From: Methanobacteriota archaeon
GTDB lineage: Archaea > Thermoplasmatota > Poseidoniia > Poseidoniales > Thalassarchaeaceae
Assembly: GCA_002725475.1 (NCBI GenBank)
Contig: PBPH01000002.1
Location: forward strand, 1-9,338
Direction of reading: 5' to 3'
Length of the DNA: 9,338 bases
Part shown: piece after piece, positions 1-7,632 of the stretch
Numbering within the stretch: position 1 is the first letter of the stretch
Layout: the number at the start of each line of letters is the position of its first letter
Notes under the pieces: model-generated
Database searches by the model: none
Told to the model about the DNA's origin: nothing
What the model saw: only the letters and a program-made list of their open reading frames with translations
Program-made: the position numbers and the translations under genes

Positions 1-1
1 C

Positions 2-547
2 ATGTATGATAAATCACGTTACAGGAGTTACGAGATAGAAGCTAATTGGGCACTTTATGTTGATAATTATCTTGAAGGTTTTCACATACCTTACGTACAT
101 AATGATCTACACGGCGTATTGGATTATGACGACTATAGGACAGAAATTTTCGAAGGCGGAGTTCTTCAAGTCGGAATCGCACGTGATGGTGAGCCATGCT
201 TTGATTTACCTGAATCATCGATAGATTATGGTCAGCAAATCGCTGCGTATTATTATTGGTTATTTCCTGGGTTAATGTTGAATTTCTATCCTTGGGGACT
301 TTCAGTAAATATTGTGTCTCCAATTTCAGTCAACCGGACAAAAATAACCTATCATGGTTATGTTTGGGATGAAGAAAAACTTGGTAAAGGTGCGGGGGGA
401 GATCTTGACAAAGTTGAGATGGAAGACCAGTTCATTGTTGAGGCAACTCAACGTGGGGTTTCATCTCGTGCTTATGAGCGTGGTAGATATTCGCCCACTC
501 GTGAAAGGGGGGTACATCATTTTCACAGAATATTGACATCTGAATGA
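2..547 (+). CDS. Rieske non-heme iron oxygenase, alpha subunit, C-terminal catalytic part (5' partial)
   Basis: The frame is open from the left edge, so the first Met is probably internal and the N-terminal Rieske [2Fe-2S] domain lies outside the window. The visible 181 residues match the catalytic helix-grip (SRPBCC) domain of ring-hydroxylating/choline-type oxygenases. The segment DNYLEGFHIPYVH gives the two iron-ligand histidines (H28 and H33 of the visible part, H-x4-H). An acidic EDQF segment near residues 141-144 supplies the likely third ligand, D142. It is followed by the family's C-terminal signature QRG...SRAY..GRYSP....GVHHFH (residues 150-175), which ends five residues before the stop. 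The family activates O2 at mononuclear iron using electrons from a reductase. By memory of the sequences, the spacing DNYL..(Y/F)H.PY.H plus Y.T..FE..Q resembles choline-monooxygenase-like members more than aromatic dioxygenases, but the substrate is not decidable here. The stop is a TGA at 545-547. The next gene follows on the same strand. Confidence 0.9.
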   Translation: MYDKSRYRSYEIEANWALYVDNYLEGFHIPYVHNDLHGVLDYDDYRTEIFEGGVLQVGIARDGEPCFDLPESSIDYGQQIAAYYYWLFPGLMLNFYPWGLSVNIVSPISVNRTKITYHGYVWDEEKLGKGAGGDLDKVEMEDQFIVEATQRGVSSRAYERGRYSPTRERGVHHFHRILTSE

Positions 548-605
548 ATTTCCTTGGCTATTGGCAACCGCGCTCGCTATGAATAAAACCCTCATCCCGT
601 GTTTG

Positions 606-1652
606 ATGCGAGAGTACTCAACTGACCGAGTAGACCTCCGTAGTGACACTGTTACACAGCCAACTGCGGCCATGCGAGAAGCAATTCATGGTGCAGCTGT
701 AGGCGATGATGTTCTGGGGGACGACCCGACTGTCAATGAGTTAGAAACCAAAGCAGCTCAAATGCTTGGTAAAGAGGCGGCGTTATTCGTCTCAAGTGGT
801 ACAATGTCCAATGCTGTAGCAATTCGTACTCACACAAATCCTGGTGATGAAATAATCACCGAGAGAAATAGCCACATCTACGAGTATGAGGGTGGTGGAT
901 ATGCGGCGCTATCAGGTTGCTCTGTAGCATTAGTGCCTGCAAATCAAGGAATTATGGAACCCAATGATGTGGCCAATAATATTCGAAAACAGGCTGGTAG
1001 CTTAAGTCACTATCCAAACGGTTCATTGGTGTGCGTTGAGAATACTTCTAATCGTGGCGGGGGTACATGTTATCCACAAGACAAGTTGGATGCTATTGCA
1101 AAGATAGCCCGGGACAAAGATTGTGCCACCCATATGGATGGCGCCCGTTTATTCAATGCAGTTGTTGCCTCAGGCACAGATCCGGCTCGAATTGTTCGAG
1201 ACTATGATTCAGTGTCCATATGCCTGTCTAAGGGCTTGGGTGCCCCGGTTGGTAGTATTCTAGTCGGCTCATCTGAATTCATTGCTGAGGCGCATCGTTG
1301 GAGGAAGATGTTTGGTGGCGGTATGCGTCAAGCAGGAATAATTGCTGCCGCTGGAATTTACGCTCTTGAAAACAATATTGAGAGACTTGTAGAGGATCAT
1401 GGACGTGCGCAAAGATTTGCTGAATCAATTAACCAAATGAAAGACTTCTCTGTTAATTTAGATGCAGTTCAAACGAACATGGTGTATGTTGAACTAACTA
1501 GTGGCCAAGATGCTAAAGATATTGTTTCTAAATTAGCAGATAAGGGGGTCGATCTTTTGGATATTAGCCCTAAATCTCTCAGGGCCGTATTTCATTTACA
1601 CGTTACAGATGAAGATGTAGATGTGGCGATTGAAGCTTTTCGTACCCTCTAA
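606..1652 (+). CDS. ltaE: Low-specificity L-threonine aldolase (PLP-dependent, fold type I)
   Basis: Cleaves L-threonine/allo-threonine to glycine and acetaldehyde in the cytoplasm, using pyridoxal phosphate. From the ATG at 606 the protein is 348 residues, the usual size for the family. Landmarks in order: the N-terminal signature VDLRSDTVTQPT (9-20), GDDVLGDDPT (33-42), the phosphate-binding SSGTMSN (63-69), NSHIYEYE with the His that stacks on the cofactor (H90), HMDGARLFNA with D178 and R181, and SICLSKGLGAPVGS with the Schiff-base lysine K209. The C-terminal small domain ends with HLHVTDEDVD. An in-frame TTG at 561 and an ATG at 579 would add 15 and 9 residues, but family members begin just before the DLRSDT motif, so 606 is preferred. 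It lies 58 bp after the oxygenase stop and may be co-transcribed with it. No truncation or missing catalytic residue is seen. Confidence 0.95.
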   Translation: MREYSTDRVDLRSDTVTQPTAAMREAIHGAAVGDDVLGDDPTVNELETKAAQMLGKEAALFVSSGTMSNAVAIRTHTNPGDEIITERNSHIYEYEGGGYAALSGCSVALVPANQGIMEPNDVANNIRKQAGSLSHYPNGSLVCVENTSNRGGGTCYPQDKLDAIAKIARDKDCATHMDGARLFNAVVASGTDPARIVRDYDSVSICLSKGLGAPVGSILVGSSEFIAEAHRWRKMFGGGMRQAGIIAAAGIYALENNIERLVEDHGRAQRFAESINQMKDFSVNLDAVQTNMVYVELTSGQDAKDIVSKLADKGVDLLDISPKSLRAVFHLHVTDEDVDVAIEAFRTL

Positions 1653-1708
1653 AATTATCCAATTATCATTGTAGCTGGCCCATACGCTCTACTGAATAGA
1701 AATCATTT

Positions 1709-1720
1709 CTTGATATACTG
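1709..1720 (+). promoter_or_regulatory. Candidate TATA element for the 1741 gene
   Basis: The sequence TGATATAC (1711-1718) sits in an AT-rich stretch with its centre about 26-27 bp before the ATG at 1741. That is the usual archaeal distance from TATA centre to transcription start, so the mRNA could begin at or next to the ATG (leaderless). No Shine-Dalgarno-like sequence lies just upstream of 1741, which agrees. The call rests on spacing and composition only. Confidence 0.35.
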
Positions 1721-1740
1721 TCAGTTTATCTTAATGATTC

Positions 1741-3393
1741 ATGAGTTGCCAATACTGTTCGGGATTGGATGATGTTTTGGCCTGCAAAAGGTGCGAAACT
1801 CTTCTCAAATTCATTACATATGGCAGAGATGATTTGCGCCCCGAAGCCAAATCACTTTTACGTGTTAAAAATGCATTAGATGGAATAGATAGAACAGACG
1901 AAGTCGCAGTGTGGGATGCCTTGCTTTCAGCAGCACCAGATGTAGGGGAAATACCACTTCTCGAAATTGATAATAAAAATTCCAGTCTTACAAACAAACA
2001 ATTAGAGAAATGGCAAAGTGTCAATAAATCAGTTACTTTCAATACTGAGACATTGCACAATTCTAAACTTCCGTTACCTGGAAATAAAAATTACGTTTTT
2101 ATCTGTCCTGAAGAAGAAGATATGATTGAGGTAGTTGATGCATGGGATGAATGGTTTTTCGATAAACCATTAGTTGATATGGCCGAGATTTTTGTTGAAA
2201 GTAATGGGGGAAAAAAGGGTTTTAATGACTGGCTAGGTGTCATCTCAATACTCTCAAAATTGTCCTTTCAACTTAGAGATTCTAGCGAGGGTATTACTAA
2301 CGATTGGTTTCAAAATCGCATAGATAGATCAGTCCCTGCAATCATATTAATCGATGAAGAAGAAGACTTGTTTTTTGGTGGTTTTGAACATTTCTTGTTG
2401 CCTAGTTGCACGCCCCACCCATTCATTCGTTATTCAGCAAAACTGATTGACAAATCCCCGTTCAAAATTTTCAGTACTGAAGAAAATGAATTATTACCAT
2501 TATTTTGGAATGAATCTTCGAAAATATTAGGGGATGTTTCTTCTTGTTGGCATTATCTTCTTAGCAACGACGATGGGGATTCAAGAGATAAAAAATACAC
2601 ACCAGCATTAGTGGTAGATAACCAACGCTTACATCTTATGGTAAGAAGTGAATTCGGATATTCATTGATTCATGTACCTCCAAAAATTGAGATATGGCGA
2701 CTATTAATGTCCCTCTCCCTTTACCACCCTTCCACTGAACAGAATGAATATTTAAGAGCAATTCAGTGGGAAATTATGTGTGAAGAAGAGCCAAAATTCA
2801 TCGCCCCAATGCCAGAAATGAGAGCCCTTGAATTTCTTGCAAATACTTTTGAGTCATTGGGCGAATTGGTAGAAATCAGAGATGGTTATTTTGTAGTTGA
2901 AGGCAACTCATCTCTCTATTATTCCGTTAAGCCAGTTGGTAGAATGCCAAATATTGGTATCGAGGTACGTGCATTTAGAAACAAAGAGCAAGCAGAATCG
3001 CTAGGAGATGGCATACGAATATGTATTGTATTTGATGATTTCAATCCTCTACCACTTGGTGATAAAATTGCATCTTATCTCCTAGTACTTTGCAATGATA
3101 TAGGTAGCGCAGAGAATATTTCAACATTGAGGATGTTACAACATTCATGGTTTGAATTAGGATTTGAACATAATGATGAAGGTTGGAAAAGTATGTCTAC
3201 AGAATTTCCTCACGGTTTTCAAGAAGATGAACCAGATTGGGATGATGAATGGGATGAAGATGATGAGGTGTTGTGTGAAATGTCAGATTTCGATTACACA
3301 GAAGAAGATTCTGAAGCATGTCCCGAAGGGACAATTGATAATGACACATGGGAATTAGAAGCTGAAATAAGAGGTGAATCACATTGCATTTGA
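1741..3393 (+). CDS. Unknown protein with N-terminal CxxC/CxxC zinc knuckle and acidic tail (paralogue of the next gene)
   Basis: I do not recognise this 550-residue protein. It opens with C3-x2-C6 and C15-x2-C18, a compact four-cysteine arrangement likely to bind zinc. No signal peptide or clear membrane segment is visible, so it is probably cytoplasmic. Residues about 288-467 align by eye with residues about 303-480 of the protein at 3413. Shared blocks are PP....W.LL.S..L..P.......LRAIQW (LRAIQW at 338-343), RAL (361-363), VEG.S..YY (386-394) and PLGD.I (438-443), with conserved spacing. The C-terminal stretch 495-528 is extremely acidic (Asp/Glu with Trp), which the paralogue lacks. A hydrophobic strand followed by DEEE (201-208) looks Walker-B-like, but there is no P-loop. 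It is the first gene of a tight operon (19 bp gap) and likely starts at the ATG placed 27 bp after a TATA-like element. Base composition is more AT-rich than the aldolase gene. Confidence 0.85.
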   Translation: MSCQYCSGLDDVLACKRCETLLKFITYGRDDLRPEAKSLLRVKNALDGIDRTDEVAVWDALLSAAPDVGEIPLLEIDNKNSSLTNKQLEKWQSVNKSVTFNTETLHNSKLPLPGNKNYVFICPEEEDMIEVVDAWDEWFFDKPLVDMAEIFVESNGGKKGFNDWLGVISILSKLSFQLRDSSEGITNDWFQNRIDRSVPAIILIDEEEDLFFGGFEHFLLPSCTPHPFIRYSAKLIDKSPFKIFSTEENELLPLFWNESSKILGDVSSCWHYLLSNDDGDSRDKKYTPALVVDNQRLHLMVRSEFGYSLIHVPPKIEIWRLLMSLSLYHPSTEQNEYLRAIQWEIMCEEEPKFIAPMPEMRALEFLANTFESLGELVEIRDGYFVVEGNSSLYYSVKPVGRMPNIGIEVRAFRNKEQAESLGDGIRICIVFDDFNPLPLGDKIASYLLVLCNDIGSAENISTLRMLQHSWFELGFEHNDEGWKSMSTEFPHGFQEDEPDWDDEWDEDDEVLCEMSDFDYTEEDSEACPEGTIDNDTWELEAEIRGESHCI

Positions 3394-3401
3394 ATATAAT
3401 T

Positions 3402-3411
3402 AAGGAGATGA
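3402..3411 (+). promoter_or_regulatory. Strong Shine-Dalgarno sequence for the 3413 gene
   Basis: AAGGAGATGA lies in the 19 bp between the two paralogous genes. The GGAG core (3404-3407) is 5 nt before the ATG at 3413 and 8 nt before a second, adjacent ATG at 3416; either spacing is usable. This supports translation of the second gene from the same transcript as the first. Confidence 0.75.
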
Positions 3412-3412
3412 A

Positions 3413-5392
3413 ATGATGAGTGAATGCGTGATTTGTAATGTTGAACTTTGTGAGGATGAAATTAGTTGGTGTGACAAGTGCTCGCGCTTTGCCTGTTTGC
3501 TTGTTGGCTCAGGGTTCGAGGCGAGACCCAGTTTCAAAATTCGTAATGAAATGAATGATTTACTCTCCAATGACAGGGGCCGTACTTTGAAAAGAAGGTG
3601 GCGCACAATTCTTGAAAAATATCAGTTAGATGAAACAGATTGGGCTTTTGATGAAGTCGGGCCAAATCATTTTGATTCACATAGTCCATGGTACATCGAT
3701 GATGAGCAGAGAGATGCACAATTAAATGAACTCAGATCCATTTTTTGCGTACGTGATAGTGGAAATATAAGTGACAAGTTCCATTTTTTCCAACGAGGGA
3801 TACCACTAGATAATTGCACTATTCTTTCCATGATAAACAATGTATGGGCTATCGATGGCAATCAACTTCCTAAGCAAGTACCCTATGATCACATTTTGAG
3901 AGCACTGACTGGCAATGGGTCGGAATTGAAGAATCTTGTCGGTTGTGATTGGTTAAAATTACTAACGAATTTAATCCTAGCATCGAGAAATTCTGAAGAT
4001 AGACTAACTCGTGGCCGCCGTAATCCACACAATCCAATGGGCTTTCCACGCCATTTCATGCGCCGCCTTCATGGGGAAGCTCCGCTGGTTTTTGGGGGCG
4101 CGAATTTATTTTTGAATTGGATGAATCATTTGAATATCGAATTAAACCCCCCTTATCGCGCCCATTATGATGAAATAGGTAGGAGAATAAGGTTCAATGA
4201 TTCTGGTCGAGATTTGAATTGGGAATTGCTTGAAGGTCTCGGATTTCCTTGGGTTGCTCGTTGGCGTGAAATGATTGAAGATGGTAATCAATTAGCTTTG
4301 ATGCGTGAATGGGCCGGGCCATCATTGCGAATTCATAATGGCAAAGTCCAACTTAGAACTATCAAAAACGGAAAATGGGTTTGGTCTCAGTTGCCGCCAT
4401 GGCCACGCCTCTGGGCCTTGCTTTCAAGTTGGGCTTTATCTCCTCCAACATCTAAGGAGCATCAACGTTTGAGGGCAATTCAATGGTGTTGGCAGGATGA
4501 CGATGGGGAGTTAGTCCCTGATGAACCAGGTCGCAGGGCATTGACACTTTTACGACAAATTTGCGATGAGAGTGACCAACTTACAGTTCCTGGTGATGGG
4601 CGCGCACGAATATATGTTGAAGGAACATCTGGAATGTTTTACGAAGTAGGCCCAGGGCCAGGTGCTCATGGCGCTCGCTTTACAGTTAGCGGGGCGCCAT
4701 CATTGGATAAGTTAGAGGAAAATATAGCAGAGCCACTATGTATTCACGAAGATGGTAATTTCAAACGATTGCCCGTTGGTGATGTGATTTCAAGCGTAGT
4801 TTTAACATTGATAGATGATTTAAAATCAGCAGAAAAACTAGAACCACTGTCGGTTTTCATTAGGAAAAACAAAACATTTGAACGAGTTGCTGATATTAAT
4901 GAACAACACCCTCATTGGATAGAGGCTCAAAGGCAGAGATTTCGAAGAAGGAGGGGTAATGCACGCTGGCTGAACACCTTCCCTGCTGTTTATCGGGTAT
5001 TTGTGAATCTTCCATTGGGTAGTATCATTCGCATTCCAAGAAACATTCCAAACCCGGCTATTGTTGATAATACAGAGGTGGTTTGGATGATTCGAAACCA
5101 AGCAGAAGTGGATCTTGTGTCTGGTTTGGCTAGGCTAGCAGGATTTAGGTCCCAAAGAAACCAAGGTGGGGAACATGAATTATGGGAAAGAGTCGAAGTC
5201 CCCATTAACGGTGTTAGAAGAGATTTGGTTGAAATGTTAGGGCCATATGAGAGGCGCCATGGAAGGCCGGGAGAGCCTCCTTGGTGGAACTTGTTTCCAA
5301 ACCCAGTAGCTCCGAATGAACTGTTAGAACGATTACCAAATCGATTGAATAGGCCACTGGACGAAGATTTAATCGAGAATTGGGGAAATTAA
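3413..5392 (+). CDS. Unknown protein with N-terminal CxxC/CxxC zinc knuckle and Arg-rich segment (paralogue of the previous gene)
   Basis: Unrecognised 659-residue protein. It begins with C5-x2-C8 and C20-x2-C23, plus extra cysteines C13 and C28, a layout like a zinc ribbon or RING-like knuckle. Residues about 303-480 are homologous to 288-467 of the upstream protein: LPPWPRLWALLSSWALSPP, LRAIQW (353-358), RRAL (374-377), VEGTSGMFY (402-410) and LPVGDVIS (453-460). The middle part (about 200-300) is rich in aromatic and basic residues. After the shared core comes an Arg cluster, RQRFRRRRGNAR (507-518), which could contact nucleic acid or the acidic tail of its neighbour. An additional C-terminal domain of about 140 residues, ending in a Pro/Trp/Arg-rich tail, is absent from the paralogue. 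No catalytic motif, signal peptide or membrane helix stands out. The start is fixed by a strong Shine-Dalgarno sequence; ATG 3413 and ATG 3416 are both possible. Same operon as the upstream gene. Confidence 0.85.
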   Translation: MMSECVICNVELCEDEISWCDKCSRFACLLVGSGFEARPSFKIRNEMNDLLSNDRGRTLKRRWRTILEKYQLDETDWAFDEVGPNHFDSHSPWYIDDEQRDAQLNELRSIFCVRDSGNISDKFHFFQRGIPLDNCTILSMINNVWAIDGNQLPKQVPYDHILRALTGNGSELKNLVGCDWLKLLTNLILASRNSEDRLTRGRRNPHNPMGFPRHFMRRLHGEAPLVFGGANLFLNWMNHLNIELNPPYRAHYDEIGRRIRFNDSGRDLNWELLEGLGFPWVARWREMIEDGNQLALMREWAGPSLRIHNGKVQLRTIKNGKWVWSQLPPWPRLWALLSSWALSPPTSKEHQRLRAIQWCWQDDDGELVPDEPGRRALTLLRQICDESDQLTVPGDGRARIYVEGTSGMFYEVGPGPGAHGARFTVSGAPSLDKLEENIAEPLCIHEDGNFKRLPVGDVISSVVLTLIDDLKSAEKLEPLSVFIRKNKTFERVADINEQHPHWIEAQRQRFRRRRGNARWLNTFPAVYRVFVNLPLGSIIRIPRNIPNPAIVDNTEVVWMIRNQAEVDLVSGLARLAGFRSQRNQGGEHELWERVEVPINGVRRDLVEMLGPYERRHGRPGEPPWWNLFPNPVAPNELLERLPNRLNRPLDEDLIENWGN

Positions 5393-5399
5393 TTTTTTT
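5393..5399 (+). terminator. Oligo-T tract directly after the operon stop codon
   Basis: Seven consecutive T residues follow the TAA stop of the second paralogue. Archaeal RNA polymerase can terminate at short T tracts without a hairpin, and none is seen just upstream. This would separate the paralogue operon from the exported thioredoxin-like gene. Read-through is also possible. Confidence 0.35.
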
Positions 5400-5448
5400 A
5401 GAACGGGCAACCGTGACATTGACAGCCCTTGCTCTCCTCGCCAATAAT

Positions 5449-6396
5449 ATGCTAAGACGTAATTGCTTATCAATGGCCATTTTTGGGTTTCTTTTGATGG
5501 TTATTCCAACCACCATAGCAGCACCATCGCCAGTCGCAACTGCAAATCACAATCAAGGTGTATTTGGCGGCGTATCAATTGAAGTTTCTAACTCAACAAA
5601 TGCTTCGTCTGAAGAAACGATGTCATCAATGCCAAATATAGTTGAAGTATTTACTGCTACTTGGTGTGAGAATTGTGTGGATTCAGAAGAAGGTTTGATG
5701 TTGGCTATTGACGAGGCGGACAAGCAATCGATTGTATTGACATACCATCGTGCAATCATGGAAACAGAGGATCCGTTTGGCGTTGAAAAAGTTGAAAATC
5801 GATGGATAGATCAATATGGCGATGCGTCATTGAATGCCGTGGGCGTGAAATCAGCAGCTCCATCTACAGTGATTAATGGTGAGTTACTACACGCCGGTAG
5901 TGGTGGCCTAGGCAGTGTTGATTTAAAACCGATATTTGCAGAATCTTTAGCCTCCCAACCATATTTTTCTGATAACTCGGCAACATCTTCACTATCTTGG
6001 TCTAGTGGGGACACTACTAATGGGACCATTTCCTGGAACCTTGATGCAGGTGATTGGTTGCCAGAATCAACAAGCTCTTTGATATTCGTTGTTGAAGAAT
6101 CTGCAACATTTGAAGAGGGTTCCAATGGTCAGGGTGATTATCATGATGTGATTAGGGATATGATAGAATTGCCCAGCAACTCGGGCTCGATGAGTTACTC
6201 CTTGCCCGAAGCATGGGATGGCGAAGATCTATCTTTGGTTCTAATTCATCAGTGGGAGGTAGTTGATATTGTCACCGAACCTCCAAATAATAATGAGGAC
6301 GGATTTTTCGGGCTGTCTGCTATTGGGTTAGTGGGGGTTGTGTTGGGCTTGGTAGGGGCTGCTATCCTACCGCTCCAACGTAGTGCCCGTTGTTGA
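5449..6396 (+). CDS. Exported, membrane-anchored thioredoxin/Omp28-like protein
   Basis: From the ATG at 5449 the protein has 315 residues. It begins with an Arg-containing n-region and a hydrophobic core (about 8-24) ending near TTIAAP, a typical Sec signal peptide. A thioredoxin-like domain follows: IVEVFTATWCENC places the CxxC pair at C73/C76, and APSTVING (137-144) supplies the expected cis-proline segment (P138). The next region is strand-rich (about 180-270) and contains FVVEE....YHDVIRD (213-237), which resembles the second half of Omp28-like proteins. A C-terminal hydrophobic helix (about 286-307) followed by QRSARC would anchor it in the membrane with the body outside. A role in extracytoplasmic thiol-disulfide chemistry is inferred. 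An in-frame ATG at 5380 would overlap the previous gene by 13 bp and bury the signal peptide; an ATG at 5473 is another option. It converges on the TFB gene with only 5 bp between stops. Confidence 0.8.
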   Translation: MLRRNCLSMAIFGFLLMVIPTTIAAPSPVATANHNQGVFGGVSIEVSNSTNASSEETMSSMPNIVEVFTATWCENCVDSEEGLMLAIDEADKQSIVLTYHRAIMETEDPFGVEKVENRWIDQYGDASLNAVGVKSAAPSTVINGELLHAGSGGLGSVDLKPIFAESLASQPYFSDNSATSSLSWSSGDTTNGTISWNLDAGDWLPESTSSLIFVVEESATFEEGSNGQGDYHDVIRDMIELPSNSGSMSYSLPEAWDGEDLSLVLIHQWEVVDIVTEPPNNNEDGFFGLSAIGLVGVVLGLVGAAILPLQRSARC

Positions 6397-6401
6397 ACCA
6401 A

Positions 6402-7427
6402 TCAAGCGACACCAGTATGTCTATTGAAATTCTTAATGAATGACTTGATATTTGTTGTGTCCGGGGCATCTTTCTTCAGTTTTGCATTGACTCCACCAAC
6501 AGTTAAGTTAAAGATTTCAGCGACACCTTTCTTTGTCATTTTACATTCTTTGAATTCCTCTAAGCCACATATCGTTATCATAGCCAACAACATATTCGGA
6601 CTTATATCGGACATAGGGCCATCACCATCATTGTCTAGGGCATGTATTCTTTCAGTAACCCATTCAAGTAAAGATTCAGCGTTTGCTACTTTCTTTTCTC
6701 GAATACAGTGTCTTAACTTCTGTTCAAAGGCATACAATGCCCTACTTCTTCTTAGTTGAATCTTGCCATAAGGATTCAAATTTGCTCCTCTACAAATTCT
6801 CTTAATGCGTTCAGTTATGATTTTTGAAGCAACGAGCACGTCATTTGCCTCCAAACCTAATTTTTTAGCATCCTCTTGCCAATTATAGAAACCAATTCTA
6901 CCAAAGTCAGAAAGCATCTTCTTTGTGCCTACCGCACAAACTGAAATCACGTAATCAGCATCCTTTCCTTGCTCACTAAACATGAATCTCATCTGGTTTA
7001 GAGGAAGCTCTCCATACCCTTCATATTCCGGGTTTTTTGTGAAGCAAGCCTTGATCACATCTTCGGCAGCCTTAATCACAGACTCAGAATTAGATAACTC
7101 CTTAATTTTGTCAAGAATGTCGTGCCCTCTGACATTTTTCTTAGCGTGTGCTTTTTGTTCAGCTCTAATCAAGTTGCCCATCCCGGCCTTCCTAGCTTCT
7201 TTCCTGTCAATAATTGTACGTCTAGTAGTTCTTGACCCCAAACTATCATTTTTTGTAGAACTAATATGTGCATTTTCTCCAACTTGAGTTGAAGGATGGT
7301 TGTAATCAATTTGCATCTCATCTAGAACAGTTCCACAATCATTGCACACGACCTCTCCCTTTATCTCGTCTTTATCCAAATCTCTACTGTTACATTCCGT
7401 ACATTTTGTTATATTCGTTTCACCCAT
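6402..7427 (-). CDS. tfb: Divergent archaeal transcription factor B (TFIIB-like)
   Basis: TFB bridges TBP-bound promoters and RNA polymerase in archaea. Numbered from the upstream ATG at 7436, the zinc ribbon is C12-x2-C15 ... C31-x2-C34 with the typical VVCNDCGTVLDE ending. A basic linker follows (70-105, many Arg/Lys), where ordinary TFBs carry the B-reader (usually ending HDKGL-like). Here only a loose trace remains (NDSLGSRT, 63-70). The two cyclin-like repeats (about 107-215 and 228-325) are helical but diverged. The second ends in a helix-turn-helix, TKKGVAEIFNLTVGGVNAKL (301-320), the best-preserved part. At 341-344 residues it is longer than the usual 300 or so. The start is placed at ATG 7427 because GGAG ends 9 nt before it, whereas the ATG at 7436 directly abuts that Shine-Dalgarno; the choice adds or removes only three residues. 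It is probably one of several TFBs in the genome. Confidence 0.88.
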   Translation of the reverse strand: MGETNITKCTECNSRDLDKDEIKGEVVCNDCGTVLDEMQIDYNHPSTQVGENAHISSTKNDSLGSRTTRRTIIDRKEARKAGMGNLIRAEQKAHAKKNVRGHDILDKIKELSNSESVIKAAEDVIKACFTKNPEYEGYGELPLNQMRFMFSEQGKDADYVISVCAVGTKKMLSDFGRIGFYNWQEDAKKLGLEANDVLVASKIITERIKRICRGANLNPYGKIQLRRSRALYAFEQKLRHCIREKKVANAESLLEWVTERIHALDNDGDGPMSDISPNMLLAMITICGLEEFKECKMTKKGVAEIFNLTVGGVNAKLKKDAPDTTNIKSFIKNFNRHTGVA

Positions 7428-7436
7428 TCGTGCCAT

Positions 7437-7444
7437 CTCCTTTT
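7437..7444 (-). promoter_or_regulatory. Shine-Dalgarno sequence of the TFB gene
   Basis: On the minus strand the sequence reads AAAAGGAG, immediately followed by ATG (7436) and, nine bases later, a second in-frame ATG (7427). The distance favours 7427 as the true start. It also shows that this gene is translated from a leadered message. Confidence 0.65.
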
Positions 7445-7632
7445 GTTTATCAGTAATTACCTTGTTCGTTGTACACTTGTCTTATCCGTTCTTGATATTG
7501 ATATCATTTTGTACCGTTGTTGATTTTTATCGTTCATCAGATGACGGATAATACATCATTTAGACTCCTCAGTGGTTATTTCCCGACTACCTACCCAGTA
7601 TGCGGGCACCTATATCAACCCTTCGCTAAATC

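Noticed and set aside
2341..2364. Walker-B-like strand (hydrophobics then DEEE) in the 1741 protein
   Set aside because: No P-loop (GxxxxGKS/T) precedes it; the NGGKKG segment nearby does not fit. ATPase activity is not supported.
3223..3324. GATGAT/GAAGAT-rich stretch resembling a microsatellite
   Set aside because: It is irregular and in frame, and encodes the acidic tail; codon usage for Asp/Glu explains it without a repeat element.
5380..5448. Upstream ATG extension of the thioredoxin-like gene
   Set aside because: It would overlap the previous gene, cross the T tract, and put 23 residues before a normal signal peptide; the ATG at 5449 fits better.
7482..7551. 8-bp inverted repeat TTATCCGT / ACGGATAA, 54 bp apart
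   Set aside because: The arms are short and widely separated, so chance is a sufficient explanation; mentioned only in the intergenic entry.
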